Of a stretch of 64,000 nt of DNA, positions 27,471-64,000 are shown one piece after another (the stretch's first letter is position 1; each line of letters starts with the position of its first letter). The position numbers and the translations under genes were made by a program. Source of the stretch: Nipponacmea schrenckii. Taxonomy: Eukaryota; Mollusca; Gastropoda; Lottiidae. The notes under the pieces were generated by a model. It saw only the letters and a program-made list of their open reading frames with translations. It was not told where the DNA came from and made no database searches. The stretch spans positions 29,447,769 through 29,511,768 of the forward strand of contig JAUJPP010000007.1 in the NCBI GenBank assembly GCA_030562195.1, in the 5' to 3' direction.

Positions 27471-27476
27471 AATAAA
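27471..27476 (+). terminator. polyadenylation signal of SEH1L
   Basis: AATAAA lies 24 bases after the SEH1L stop codon. Further AATAAA words downstream leave room for longer 3' UTRs. Confidence 0.5.
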
Positions 27477-30400
27477 TATACAATATTCATAGGAAATAAT
27501 TGAACAAAACATTTATTCCACATAGTTATTACAGTAGAATACTAAAACATAAGTGATAATCCTAGCAAATAATAAGGTTATATATTTTTTTAGTATTATA
27601 TTTTGAATTTGAATAACAGCCTGAAAATAGTGCAGTTAGACGTAAAATGTAGATTATTTGAATTCATGGAAATAGAAACAGGAGCACAAATTATATTGTT
27701 AAATTGTTAATATTGTACAAATTTGGAACTTCTTTCAGTTAAAAATCTCTTGGGGAGATTGTTTCTTTTTTTTTCTTGAAGTAATATTTTTACCAATGCA
27801 TAGACATTTTCAGACAAAGATTACTCTTTTGAAGCTGATATATTAATTCTCATAAAAATTATTGAAAATAATACAAAATTTGTTTGCTTTGCTCAGACAA
27901 TAAAACAATATAATGTTTGAGATTTATATGATGAGATTAAATCAAACATATAATTATAATCTTAAGTTATATATTGGGTCTTTTATCACATCAATATTGA
28001 TATTCAACTCTCACACTTGCATAATGCAGATCCTTATTATGATGTTGTTGTTGATTTTGTTTAAGTTTAAGTCATGATAAATAAGTGTTTATAGATATTT
28101 AATGTAGATAAACCACACTGATCAAAAACAAGCTTGGAACACTTATTTCATCAAAATATATTAAGTTCTTGAATTCAACCTCACTTTATTCTTCTCTCAT
28201 TGTGGGAAAATGCAATATATTTTATTTTTGTTACTTTAAGAATCAATTTAAAGCACAATTTAATGGATCAAAAAACATATTTATGTATAAGTTTTATTAT
28301 ATATGAACCACACAATCCAGGTTTTATTTAAGTTTATTGTTTCAAACTTCTATCTTGCCACATCTATGTGCAATCATATATTTTACCATTTTTATTTTTT
28401 GAATTACAACCATACAAAAAAGGCTCTGTGGAATCTAAAAAAAAATGGATGTTATATGGCTGATATAAACATACCAGTGGAGAAACCACAGTTTTTATTT
28501 GCAGCTATTTTGAGGAACAAAAACCATAACAGACTAACCATTTTAACTTCAATGGGCCAATATCAATTGTATCTTTTTTTGCCCACAGTATTATTATTTT
28601 CTGGAACAACTAGTAGACCTCTATTTAATTGGAAAATCAAAGTCAAATTGAACTTTGAAAAAGCATGGTGTCAGATGTGCTTTCACTGCTTTGTGTAACT
28701 AATATTAAGTTCAGGTCCTAGTATTTTTAACTATATTTTATCAATGAAATGTTTTAATAGTTTATCTATTATTAAATACATATATATGTATATGACTTCT
28801 TCATAAAATGCCTAATTTTTTATTTAATTCATCTTACTGCCCATATTTCTGAACATATATTATTCAACTATTATTTTTGCACACTTTTATCATTTTTTAG
28901 ACAATTTAAGATGCATTATTTTACTCCTTAAATATTAAGAATAACAAATGTTTTCTTAATAGGGAACTAGTGTCTTTGTGCTCCTTCCACAAGCATCTCA
29001 AGTCCCTATCAAAATATATTAAGTTTGAAAATGTACATATAAAATGCTTGACCTACACTTAATTAATTTTTGTAAAGCAGTGATCCAGGACAATCGGGTA
29101 AAATCGCGCTTATCAAAAAGGTTGTGTCAGGACTACTGGTATTGTGGTATAGTTCTGTAGATAGAACTATTAACTGCTGATCATCTATATGTAATAATCA
29201 CACATTGTCCATCCATTTTCATACTATGTTTTTATTTATACATTCCTGTTATTATTTGAAATAAGGTAGCCTATCTACTATATTTGGGCTGCAGACGACT
29301 GGTCTCAGAAAAATTAAATTCAACTTGGTCTTCTAAAGTTATATTTTGAAATAAAAGAAAAGAAGATTATTATTATTGTGTTATTTGTATGTTTTTTTAT
29401 TTGTTATTGAGGTGAAGGACTTAGAGATCCTTTTGTTAGTCTGTCTTGATCATTCGAGGTAATTTGAGGTATCGGTTTAGGATATGGGAGGTAACTCATC
29501 ATCACAAAACACAAAAGTTTAACAGACCACAACTAACTCAAAATGAATGAAAAAGTCTCGCAAATTTAGATGCATTTGGATACTTTCGTGGAAAAAAGGC
29601 GAGATCTTTTGTGAAGACCAATGAGGTATATTATTAATAAAACAATCGTAATTCATTGCTTCATTGACGTCTGTTTTAATCCACAAATTTTTCAGAATTG
29701 GAGATGTCGTCTTGATGATCTATTGTTATTTGCATCATTCGATGTCATCAAAAGAAGTTGAACTTTGTCTCTAAAAGTAGCGTCTAACAAATTAAAGTGA
29801 CTTTGTTATAATTTAAATCTTTTGCGTTCATTTAATTATATGATGCTCGAGGCGTACATTCAAATATGAGACAAACCCTCATTTTAAATAAATTTACTAT
29901 AGAAATCGACAAAATATTTCTAAAAAAATAATTAGAGGAATATCCGAATTATCCATTCAATGAAATAAAGTTGATTTGTTTGTGAATATTATTAGAATTC
30001 GTGTTTTACAATGCAAAAGTCGTAAGTAGAATGTATTTGGCATACTTATAATTCAAGTAATTCAAAAGTATAATATAATATACGCACTTGATAAAAAAAA
30101 GAAAACCTTAATATATAGATATGAAATACGTATATTATATAGGAGTGCGGTGGTTGATCATTGTACGGATGGTGTCCCCATCCAGACACGGGTAACTAGA
30201 AGCAAGAGTAGTAAATTACTAACAACGGATAACGGATCTATTCAACTATATATTTCTAAATGAAAGAGTTATACTTCTGGAGAAATCAGAATTAACACAT
30301 TGTATCAGTTTGTTCCACAACAGTGCCAAGTCCGTTGTTGAGATTAAATTTACGTTTTTTTCACTTTGCGACTGGGTTGGTCTGCTCGGCTTCACAATAG

Positions 30401-30529
30401 ACCACATAGATTATTGCTTATATAGTTATATTTATACTGCAGAATAAGTATTCCTCTTATCAAAGAATGAGGCAATATTACTACGGTTGATTTTATTTTT
30501 ACAAATTTAGTATACTATCCTGGGGCCTT

Positions 30530-30590
30530 TAGATGATTTTAGTTTCCCAGTCATCTGATTGGTCAATCACTAAAATCAATTTTAAGTCAA
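30530..30590. repeat. dispersed repeat copy, related to 24445-24510
   Basis: GATGATTTTAGTTTCCC ... GATTGGTCAATCACTAAAAT matches the segment in SEH1L intron 5 with small differences. Same orientation, unknown family. Confidence 0.6.
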
Positions 30591-31064
30591 GTTTAATTAT
30601 CCCCTAAGATCACTGTATTTCTTACAATCTTGATTTTATCTTAATGAAGTTTTCGAGAAGAAGGCCCTCGGATTAATAGAAAATTGATTCATACAAATGC
30701 CAATTTACTGATTTTATCTCTTCCTTTAAAACTCTTTTTGATTAAAAAATTCACTTGATTATTTTCACAGACATTTTTTTACGCAAATGAATATGATTCA
30801 CTTTTCCGTATTTCCACGTCTTCATGTATGATTGCAATTGGAATAAAAAATATTGCATTGATTTTTCTTGAACTGAAAATTAAAAATAGATTTACAGTCG
30901 GCCGTGTGCCAAAACTGGAACTGGAATCACGCGCAGATAATGTCAAGGCCGATATATCTATATTGTTTTATTGAATTATGAGTATATATAATTAATGAAT
31001 AATTTGTATGGTAGCCTAGAAATTATCAAACTAAACGTCACATGGACATTTCAGACGGTGTGCG

Positions 31065-31072
31065 TGACGTCA
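31065..31072. promoter_or_regulatory. perfect CRE palindrome TGACGTCA
   Basis: TGACGTCA is the full cAMP-response element, about 2 kb upstream of the Gs-alpha start codon and inside a locally GC-rich stretch (31050-31146). A related TGACGTG half-site lies at about 32877, close to the presumed promoter. CREB binding is inferred only. Confidence 0.3.
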
Positions 31073-32430
31073 CATAAGAATATGAAGAATTCTTCCCATG
31101 ATGCATAGAGTACATGCCTTGCGGCGCGAAAGTCAAACGCATTCCATTAAAATAAAATGTCTTCCTTGTAGATGGCATTAAACGTCTTGTGGTTAAAAAG
31201 GGTAAACAAAACATACCAAAATAATTGAAAGTTATGCATATTTTAAGGTTGTCAAAATTTTGTTGACAGATGCAAAGTGTCACGTTTTCGGGAACATACA
31301 ATACAATGTCTTAAAGGGACGACTCGTCATATCTTTATTAGCCACGGTGATATTAAAAAAAAAGACACACAAAGGCATGCAATAAGGAAGTCAAATTCAT
31401 AGTTTTAAATTTGTTTAAACAAATCATGCGACTTCCATGGATTTCTTATATTTCTGGAGACGGATTATAAATAATCAAGATTCAAATCATCCCCGAAAAT
31501 AACTTTCTTAGCCTACTTGGTTACTCACAAACTCGAATAATCGAAATCTCTAAAAAATACTGCTTTTAGTTGATTAAAGGGGAAGTCTTTTTTTTGTCAA
31601 ACTGATGAAATCTTAATATCGAAATCGAGAGAGTTGTGTCTCTTACCATTCCTGAACTGAAAATTCTAACTAAAATACCATTTTTTTTAGGATGCAGAAA
31701 GCCTTCATGTATTTTTGTTGATGTTTGGAAACTTACGTACATATTGAATCAAAATAAACGCCAAATCGTAGAGAAGTATTTCTCCAACTTCTTCTGTAAT
31801 TTTCAATTTAAATTATAAGGTCTTCATAAGGCCTCACTTCAAACTAATTTAACTAACTACTCAACAATTTCAGTATCCCTTTTACAGCAAACTCAGGTTG
31901 ATCAAATATTTTGTTGTATAATTTTCGTTTGATAAGAATGTCCTGAGACAAGCATACACAAATAAATATTTTTTTTAATATGTAACTTGGTTTATTTCTG
32001 TTTCAAATAAACAAATTTATTTTGAAAAAATACAAATTTTGAAATTTATTTTTAAACGTATGTTATAATAATAAATTTCAGTTAATTATTATTTCAGTGT
32101 TCAATATATAGCAAGTAATGGATTTTCTAAAATAGTTCTCGACTTTTTCGCTCTTTTTGTACTTCAAGAATATACCAAAATGGCCGCAAGTGTACCTATG
32201 GGAAAGTAAGATTTCACCTCCGTAACGAAGTTTATAAAACTTATTTTCAGGTTAATATGAAACTTCAAAAACTAGATGAAATCCCAATTGGGTCATTAAA
32301 AGTGGAATATAAAATTTGATAACTTTTCATACGATGTCATATTTTAATTTGGTGTAATTTCAGTGAACATGAAAAGTTTTGTCACAAAAAATTTCATTCG
32401 CCCAGATTGACATGTTCACTATACAAAATG

Positions 32431-33076
32431 ACAACGAGGCTTGAGAAAATCTGCCGTGCGTACCCGTTAGAGCACGTCATTTTAACACGGGTCGTAATCG
32501 CCGTAACGTTCTTGACAGTTGGATGAAAACTAAACACAAATCACAGAAAAACTAATTGAGAACATCTCTGTTTCTGGAACTTTCAATTTATCTTGGAGTG
32601 AAATAGGTTTTCAAAAAGTACAAAATGGACAATGTTAAAAATCTATAGGATTAATAATTGCTTAATAAGGGGTATATTTTAAATTCTCTTGAAACTGTGC
32701 GCAGTAACAGGTCGTTTTAAGACCACCAAAACATGATTTAGAATATGATCGTGCATTTTACGTTTGCCATTCGGCCTCCAATTGTAGAACTGCCTCCATT
32801 TTCACGATCCACGTTTCGCAGCGCCACCACCGGCCAATTGCATTGCTAATAAACCCCACCCAGTACTGCTGTCAAGTGACGTGTGCTGGCGGTGAGAGTA
32901 GTGTTTGTATGTCTATCAGTGTAACCCTCTCCATGACGGAGCCGGCAAATTTGGCTTTTTAGCCCGGCGTCCGGCTTGGAGACCCCACGGATTACCGTTT
33001 GTGAGTAATTGGATGTCAATGTGAAGGATATACGTGTATCAAACTGGCCAAAATAGCAGACACATTGCTCAGCAGT
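32431..33076 (+). promoter_or_regulatory. GNAS promoter and 5' UTR region, CpG-rich
   Basis: CpG dinucleotides are dense from about 32450 to 33130, unlike the surrounding DNA. A CCAAT word (GGCCAATTG, about 32832) and a TGACGTG half-CRE (about 32877) occur. The part next to the ATG contains GC-rich inverted words (GCCGGC, GCCCGGCGTCCGGC at about 32940-32977) that could fold in the 5' UTR. The transcription start is not determined. Confidence 0.45.
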
Positions 33077-58325
<25,249 letters not shown>

Positions 58326-58429
58326 TGTATGGCCTACAACCAAATATGGCCTCTTTTATTTTACGTCGTGAAAACTTATTGTACCTGTTTACTAAAAAAA
58401 TGACTGACTATTTCTTCAGCGTAAACAAG

Positions 58430-58435
58430 AATAAA
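58430..58435 (+). terminator. polyadenylation signal of GNAS (candidate)
   Basis: AATAAA lies about 105 bases after the GNAS stop codon. Later signals are also possible, since the 3' flank is AT-rich. Confidence 0.4.
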
Positions 58436-61400
58436 CAGGAGTAAGCAATCAGTGCAGTACTTTTGGAAGGAATGGCAACCGGCCTATGGCACCAAGCCTT
58501 GTTTTCAATCAGTAACTGACACAAAATGACTATCTTAATGTACTTATACAAATCCACATTGTTGAAGACATTGTCAAGAAGAAGGTATTTATGGCTGTAT
58601 TGCAGTTAAAACTGTAATTATGAGATGATGGCTCTGTGATCTAACATACTTGATAGTGTATCTAATCAATTTGAACTCATTACAGATCCCTGTGTTATTC
58701 TGGATTGTATAATTGATGAATCAAAGTTTGAGCATCTAGATTTCAATGTGAAGTATTTTTTATTTCCAATGGAGCTGTATTTGAGACTCTAAGTATGCGT
58801 TAAATACATTGTTTAATGAATGTTTTTGTTGCTCCTAATGTGAAGATAATATATGTACTAAGATATTATGGTACTACAAATTATTTGTTATAATTTTCTT
58901 GCTATGTGCAGGTTCTTTAATAACATTTGTAAATGTATGACCAGATTAATTGACATAATTGTAATTAGTTCATGCATTTTCCCTCTCGATTACACCTGTA
59001 CAGTGCTGTCAAATTCCCCCTTATCCCTACCCCTAAAACCTATTTCCAACCTAAATTTTGTTTTTTTAGCTTAGTATTTTCTCTCCATTGCTGATAACGC
59101 ACAAAACCGTTTAAAAATGTTTATATTTTTTCAATACCTACTATAGTACCTAGTTTACTGGTTACAGACAATTAGGGGCGATTAATGAATTAAATAATTA
59201 CAGGGTAATATCTAATGAAAACAATTCACAAACTCTTATTGGGTCCAAATTCTATTTTCAATTTCTGTGATATATTTAAAACTTTACAATCCGAAGGCCA
59301 TCGGAGGTCTGAAACTTAAAAATCACAAATTAAAATATTTGGTTGTCCTAAAGTTATCTGCAATGGAGATGATTGAACTCCGCCTCAGCTTAATAATAAC
59401 AATAGTACTATGAATAGAATAACAAGTATTATTAATTGTTATCCATTCAAGGCTTTCAATATGATGTCTATTAATTGTCTAAAGGAGAAGAATTCTGGGT
59501 GATTTTGCCATAGTAATGAATTATTATCGGGCCAATATGGCATGTTGCTCATATTATAGATACAAATATAATATTGGTTTTTATGATTATTCAAATCAAT
59601 TCAAATTGTACATATCTTGTGCTAATGGCCTCAAACTATGGATGAATTCAGAAATAGTTGATGGCAGTTTTATTCCTTTCAATCAATTCATCTTCTGTAA
59701 ATTTAATTATTTATTACATTTTCAATTTTTAACACTTTTTCTATTTTTTGTTCTTTGCTATGTTTTTGTCTACTACTGCTATCTTGTGATCTGTGAAATG
59801 AATTTCTTAACAATCATTTTTATTAATAAGGCTAATTGTTCTTGAATTGTGTTCATTGCTATATCAAGTTGGGATTCCTGCTGTAATGCTGTATCTTTAA
59901 CCACTGAGTATCAAAACCAGCAACTTCAATGAAGTTATAATTTCTATGCTAAAAAAAAAAGAAAATTTGTAACAAGCAGTTAAATTTGCTATTAAATTTT
60001 GACAATTTGGTACATACCGACTTAAATGGTTGACAATCAACAATTTAGTCGAATGGCTTGATATTATTACTCCTGAATTGTGACTTGCATATCTTTTTGC
60101 CATTTTTGGAATGTACATTCTAAGCGTCTTTAAGTCAAGATTGCTGAAACATTTTGCCATTTTTTGAAATGGATATTCTAAGCATCTTCAAGTAAAGATT
60201 GCTGAAACATTTTGCCTTTTTTGGAATGGATATTCTAATCATCTTCAAGTCAAGATTGCTGAAACATATTTGTTCACGTTATTGTAATGCAGGGTAAAAA
60301 AAATGCATTATAAATGGTATAAGTTACAGGACACAATTTTTCTGAAATCATCTTTGTAATACTGAGTGGTTATCGATAGCACTAGTGATGATTTTAATTG
60401 ATATTCTATTGATATACATGTTCATCATATAAACCCAGGGTCAATATATGTGTATTAATTTCATCTCTTCAATTAGTTATTATAATTATAGTGGTTGATT
60501 TCATTTATATCTGATTGTAAAATTATTATTTCACCCCAAATATTGTAACTCTATCAGTTTTCTTCAGTTTCAACTAGTTTAGGTATCTTTTCTGAGAACA
60601 AAATGAATTTAATATCCTAAATATGTGTATGTGAAAAGATAAACATTCTATAAGTTATTAGATAAGGAAGAATAATAACCTTCAAAGTCTGGTTTCAATA
60701 CATAGTTAATGCCCTTAAAACATATAAATTAACAGAAATTTCAGTTGTTATCATGCTGTTGAAATTTATTGATCTAATTCTGACATTGAAAAAAAAAAAT
60801 TGTGTTCAGTACATAAGAAATTTAGGTATGGTACTATCAAAAATGCTTTGTTAAATTTTCTGTCAGTTTCTATGATCCTTTTTCTTCAATAAAGGATACA
60901 ATATTTATTGAATCGGTCGAATAAAGTCAGAAATTCAAAGAAAACGTCTTAGAAATTTTGAATTCCAAGATTTGGTATCTGGGACAGGAATAGAATGTAT
61001 GGAAATAATTCTAGAGCAGAAGTACACAGATTTCTCTTCAGGTTACATGAATTCCTTCATTTTTATATTGTTTGCTTCATTTTCTGATCAAATTGAATTC
61101 TTTTTTTGTGAAAAAATTATGCTCATGTTTATAAATTGAGAATTATATTATTTATCATAATAGTGGTTTGTTTATTTGGGGTATGTTTCATAGTGACCTG
61201 GTATGATTGACCTCTAATCTCCTCTTGTTCAAAGAATTAAAATTCATATTTATTACAATTCGTCTCAAATCTCTTCAATATTTCCCATATTGTATCAGGA
61301 CAAATTCTAGAAACTTATTTTGCTTAGGAGTTGAATTCAACTTTACAGTACAAATGGGTGATAAGTTTAAAATAAAAATTATGAAAAATATTGTGAAACA

Positions 61401-61986
61401 TACCCCTTTTCAACCTAATAACAATGAGATATTTTATTTGTTGTTATTTGTCAGGTTTTTTAAAATGAAATAATAAAAGTGTGTTATTCATACTACATAA
61501 TAAACAATTCTCTATTCTATATTTTATTATTTTCATACTTATGTTTACCCTTGTAGAAATATCTTATCAGTTGCTTCTCAAGGCTTGCTGAACACTTATA
61601 CAGATTTGAGTGCATGACTTAAATGGTCTTCATGGATCATTTAAATCAAATTCATGCTCTACTATCTTTGTATGTGTTTCAAACCTGCTATCTAGCTTGT
61701 ATGTATAGAGTCTACTGAACTTTAAATGAGAACAACTCTTAAAGGAATCGCTCGAAATACAGATAGACTCTATGCTACTGACATAACAATTTCAATATTC
61801 CACACTGGACAATCAACTCTTAACTTCTATAATACCTGTTATAATCATGCTACTTTAATTCATTTCTTTATAAAAAAAAAACTTTTGCATTTAGCTTGTT
61901 CGAAGTTTATTTTAGAAACATTTTTGTCCATATTCATTTCAACAGAATTGTGTAAATTCTTAATTTCAAAATTAATATTTAATTTT
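58436..61986. other. 3' flank of GNAS, intergenic
   Basis: No exon is recognised. Open frames such as those at 59516-59845 and 61207-61473 are low-complexity translations of AT-rich DNA. A small tandem triplication lies at about 60095-60270. Confidence 0.5.
60095..60270. repeat. 57/58-bp tandem triplication
   Basis: GATTGCTGAAACATTTTGCC, TTTTTGGAATGGATATTCTA and TCTTCAAGTCAA recur with starts at 60139, 60197 and 60254. Confidence 0.85.
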
Positions 61987-62016
61987 TATACGCCCACATA
62001 GATATGTGGACGTATA
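61987..62016. repeat. hairpin head of the satellite element (copy 1)
   Basis: TATACGCCCACATA and TATGTGGACGTATA form 14-bp inverted arms with one mismatch and a 2-base loop. It is followed by a CGCC and (GTCC/GTCGGTCC)n tract leading into the monomers. Confidence 0.85.
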
Positions 62017-63888
62017 TTGTTGTCGCCCCTGTCCGTCGGTCCGTCGGTCCGTCTGTCAACAATTGTTTGTGGACACTGTAGAGACTACAGTTTTTATTGG
62101 AATTTCTTGAAACTTGGTATACTTGTTTATAATCACTCAAGGAAGAACCCTATCGATTTTGGTATGATTTCGAAAAAAATTCCTGGAATTCTTGGACTTT
62201 GAATTTGAAATTGTTCTGTTTGTAAACAAAAGCTTGTGGACACTGTAGAGACTCCATTTCTTTATGAATCTTTTTGTAACTTGGTATATTTGTTTATTAC
62301 CATCCAAGGAAGACCCCTATTGATTTTGATATGATTCTGAAAAAAATTCCTGGAATTCTGGAACTTGGAATTTCGAATGTACTGTTTCTCATCCGTCTGT
62401 CAACAATTGTTTGTGGACACTGTAGAGACTACAGTTTTTATTGGATCTTCTTGAAACTTGGTATACATGTTTATTACCATTCAACGAAGACCCCTATCGA
62501 TTTTGGTATGATTCCGAAAAAAATTCCTGGAATTCTTGAACTTTGAATTTCAAATTCCGTCGGTCCGTTGGTCCGTCTGTCAACAATTGTTTGTGGACAC
62601 TGTAGAGACTACAGTTTTTATTGGAATTTCTTGAAACTTGGTATACTTGTTTATAATCACTCAAGGAAGAACCCTATCGATTTTGGTATGATTCCGAAAA
62701 AAATTCCTGGAATTCTTGGACTTTGAATTTCAAATTGTTCTGTTTGTAAACAAAAGCTTGTGGACACTGTAGAGACTCCATTTCTTTATGAATCTTTTTG
62801 TAACTTGGTATATTTGTTTATTACCATCCAAGGAAGACCCCTATTGATTTTGATATGATTCTGAAAAAAATTCCTGGAATTCTGGAACTTGGAATTTCGA
62901 ATGTACTGTTTCTCATCCGTCTGTCAACAATTGTTTGTGGACACTGTAGAGACTACAGTTTTTATTGGATCTTCTTGAAACTTGGTATACATGTTTATTA
63001 CCATTCAACGAAGACCCCTATCGATTTTGGTATGATTCCGAAAAAAATTCCTGGAATTCTTGAACTTTGAATTTCAAATTGTTCTGTTTGATTACAAAAG
63101 CTTGTGGACACTGTAGAGACTCCATTTTTTTATGAATCTTTTTGTAACTTGGTATATTTGTTTATAACCATCCAAGGAAGAACCCTATTGATTTTGATAT
63201 GATTCTGAAAAAAATTCCTGGAATTCTGGGACTTGGAATTTCGAATTGTACTGTTTGTCATCCGTCTGTCAATAATTGTTTGTGGACACTGTGGAGACTA
63301 CAGGTTTCATTGGATTTTCTTGAAACTTGGTATACATGTTTATTATCATTCAATGAAGACCCCTATTGATTTTGGTATGATTCCGAAAAAAATTCCTGGA
63401 ATTCTTGGATTTGAATTTCAAATTGTTCTGTTTGTAAACAAAAGCTTGTGGACACTGTAGAGACTCCATTTCTTTATGAATCTTTTTGTAACTTGGTATA
63501 TTTGTTTATTACCATCCAAGGAAGACCCCTATTGATTTTGATATGATTCTGAAAAAAATTCCTAGAATACATCCAAGGAAGACCCCTATTGATTTTGATA
63601 TGATTCTGAAAAAAATTCCTGGAATTCTGGAACTTGGAATTTCGAATGTACTGTTTCTCATTCGTCTGTCAACAATTGTTTGTGGACACTGTAGAGACTA
63701 CAGTTTTTATTGGATCTTCTTGAAACTTGGTATACATGTTTATTACCATTCAACGAAGACCCCTATCGATTTTGGTATGATTCCGAAAAAAATTCCTGGA
63801 ATTCTTGAACTTTGAATTTCAAATTCCGTCGGTCCGTTGGTCCGTCTGTCAACAATTGTTTGTGGACACTGTAGAGACTACAGTTTTT
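62017..63888. repeat. higher-order satellite: ~167-180 bp monomers in a 524-bp unit
   Basis: The anchor TGTGGACACTGTAGAGAC occurs (one copy with GTGGAGAC) at 62068, 62235, 62412, 62592, 62759, 62936, 63103, 63281, 63447, 63681 and 63861. Three monomer types (spacing 167, 177, 180) form a 524-base unit repeated almost identically from 62068 and from 62592. Later monomers continue as two-type units. The 63447-63681 step is 234 because of a short internal duplication. Each monomer also carries AACTTGGTATA and AAAAAAATTCCTGGAATTCT. The frames within it are open for about 70 codons and repeat, but the unit length is not divisible by three. Confidence 0.93.
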
Positions 63889-63918
63889 TATACGCCCACA
63901 TGGAAATGTGGACGTATA
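63889..63918. repeat. hairpin head of a second satellite element (copy 2)
   Basis: TATACGCCCACAT and ATGTGGACGTATA pair with one mismatch around a 4-base loop. The head interrupts a monomer right after ACTACAGTTTTT. A CGCCCCTGTCCGTCC tract and the start of a new diverged monomer (TCCACGATAGAGGCTACAG) follow to the window edge. Confidence 0.85.
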
Positions 63919-64000
63919 TTGCCGTCGCCCCTGTCCGTCCGTCGGTCGGTCGGTCCGTCCATCCACATTTGTTGTATCCACGATAGAGGCTACAGTTTTT

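Larger units (their letters stand above)
27477..32430. other. intergenic region SEH1L / GNAS
   Basis: About 5 kb of AT-rich sequence. A 131-codon open frame at 28303-28698 has low-complexity hydrophobic content and no splice or family support. A dispersed repeat copy lies at 30530-30590 and a CRE palindrome at 31065-31072. No exon is recognised. Confidence 0.5.

Noticed and set aside
28303..28698. 131-codon open frame downstream of SEH1L
   Set aside because: Low-complexity F/L/N/K-rich translation, no motif, and located in presumed 3' flank.
31038..31301. 87-codon minus frame near the CRE
   Set aside because: No splice or family support; the GC-rich stretch is more likely regulatory.
59516..59845. 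109-codon frame 3' of GNAS
   Set aside because: Low-complexity hydrophobic/Asn/Tyr translation of AT-rich DNA with no motif.
62331..63815. Repeated 71-90 codon frames in the right-end satellite
   Set aside because: The 524-bp unit is not divisible by three, no start or splice context is shared, and the frames follow the DNA repeat.

Overview
The window is nuclear DNA of an invertebrate animal. It is AT-rich (by eye about one third G+C) and has short coding exons with GT/AG introns, metazoan genes and many minisatellites. The Gs-alpha protein reads as a protostome form. The repeat content (a hairpin-headed GTCC-rich satellite, tRNA-like SINEs, frequent TAGGCCTA octamers) would suit a mollusc such as a limpet, but the sequence alone does not prove the taxon.

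Layout, left to right: the last coding exon of an unrecognised plus-strand gene (1618-1736); a five-exon coiled-coil gene on minus (4180-6542); PSMD7/Rpn8 of the 26S proteasome on plus (7020-9562); the ciliary gene CFAP20 on minus (11802-13258); a small unrecognised gene on plus (15265-17731, with an alternative 3' exon near 17886); NEURL2, a neuralized/SOCS-box ubiquitin-ligase adaptor, on minus (19601-20637); the nucleoporin/GATOR2 subunit SEH1L on plus (21800-27447); and GNAS, the Gs-alpha subunit, on plus over 25 kb (33077-58325). From 61987 to the right edge lies a higher-order satellite of about 175-bp monomers headed by a hairpin.

The first six complete genes form three consecutive head-to-head pairs: coiled-coil/PSMD7, CFAP20/unknown and NEURL2/SEH1L. 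Each shared 5' region carries ETS-type GGAA/GGAT cores. Otherwise the genes belong to separate processes (proteasome, cilium, ubiquitin adaptor, nuclear pore/TORC1 control, cAMP signalling), and nothing suggests an operon or a shared pathway. Gene models were joined by hand from phase-consistent GT/AG exons; every join keeps frame, and CFAP20 comes out at 193 codons as I recall for the human protein.

Non-coding interest lies in the introns. SEH1L holds a TA-flanked inverted-repeat element, a 38-bp minisatellite and a 47-bp-arm near-perfect palindrome. GNAS holds a 76-bp array, a 38-bp array, tRNA-like SINEs and an exact YY1 consensus. I found no CRISPR array, bacterial feature, canonical tRNA, rRNA or obvious viral gene, and no clearly novel multi-gene system. 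The best candidates for new description are the 62-64 kb satellite, the SEH1L palindrome and the two unrecognised proteins.
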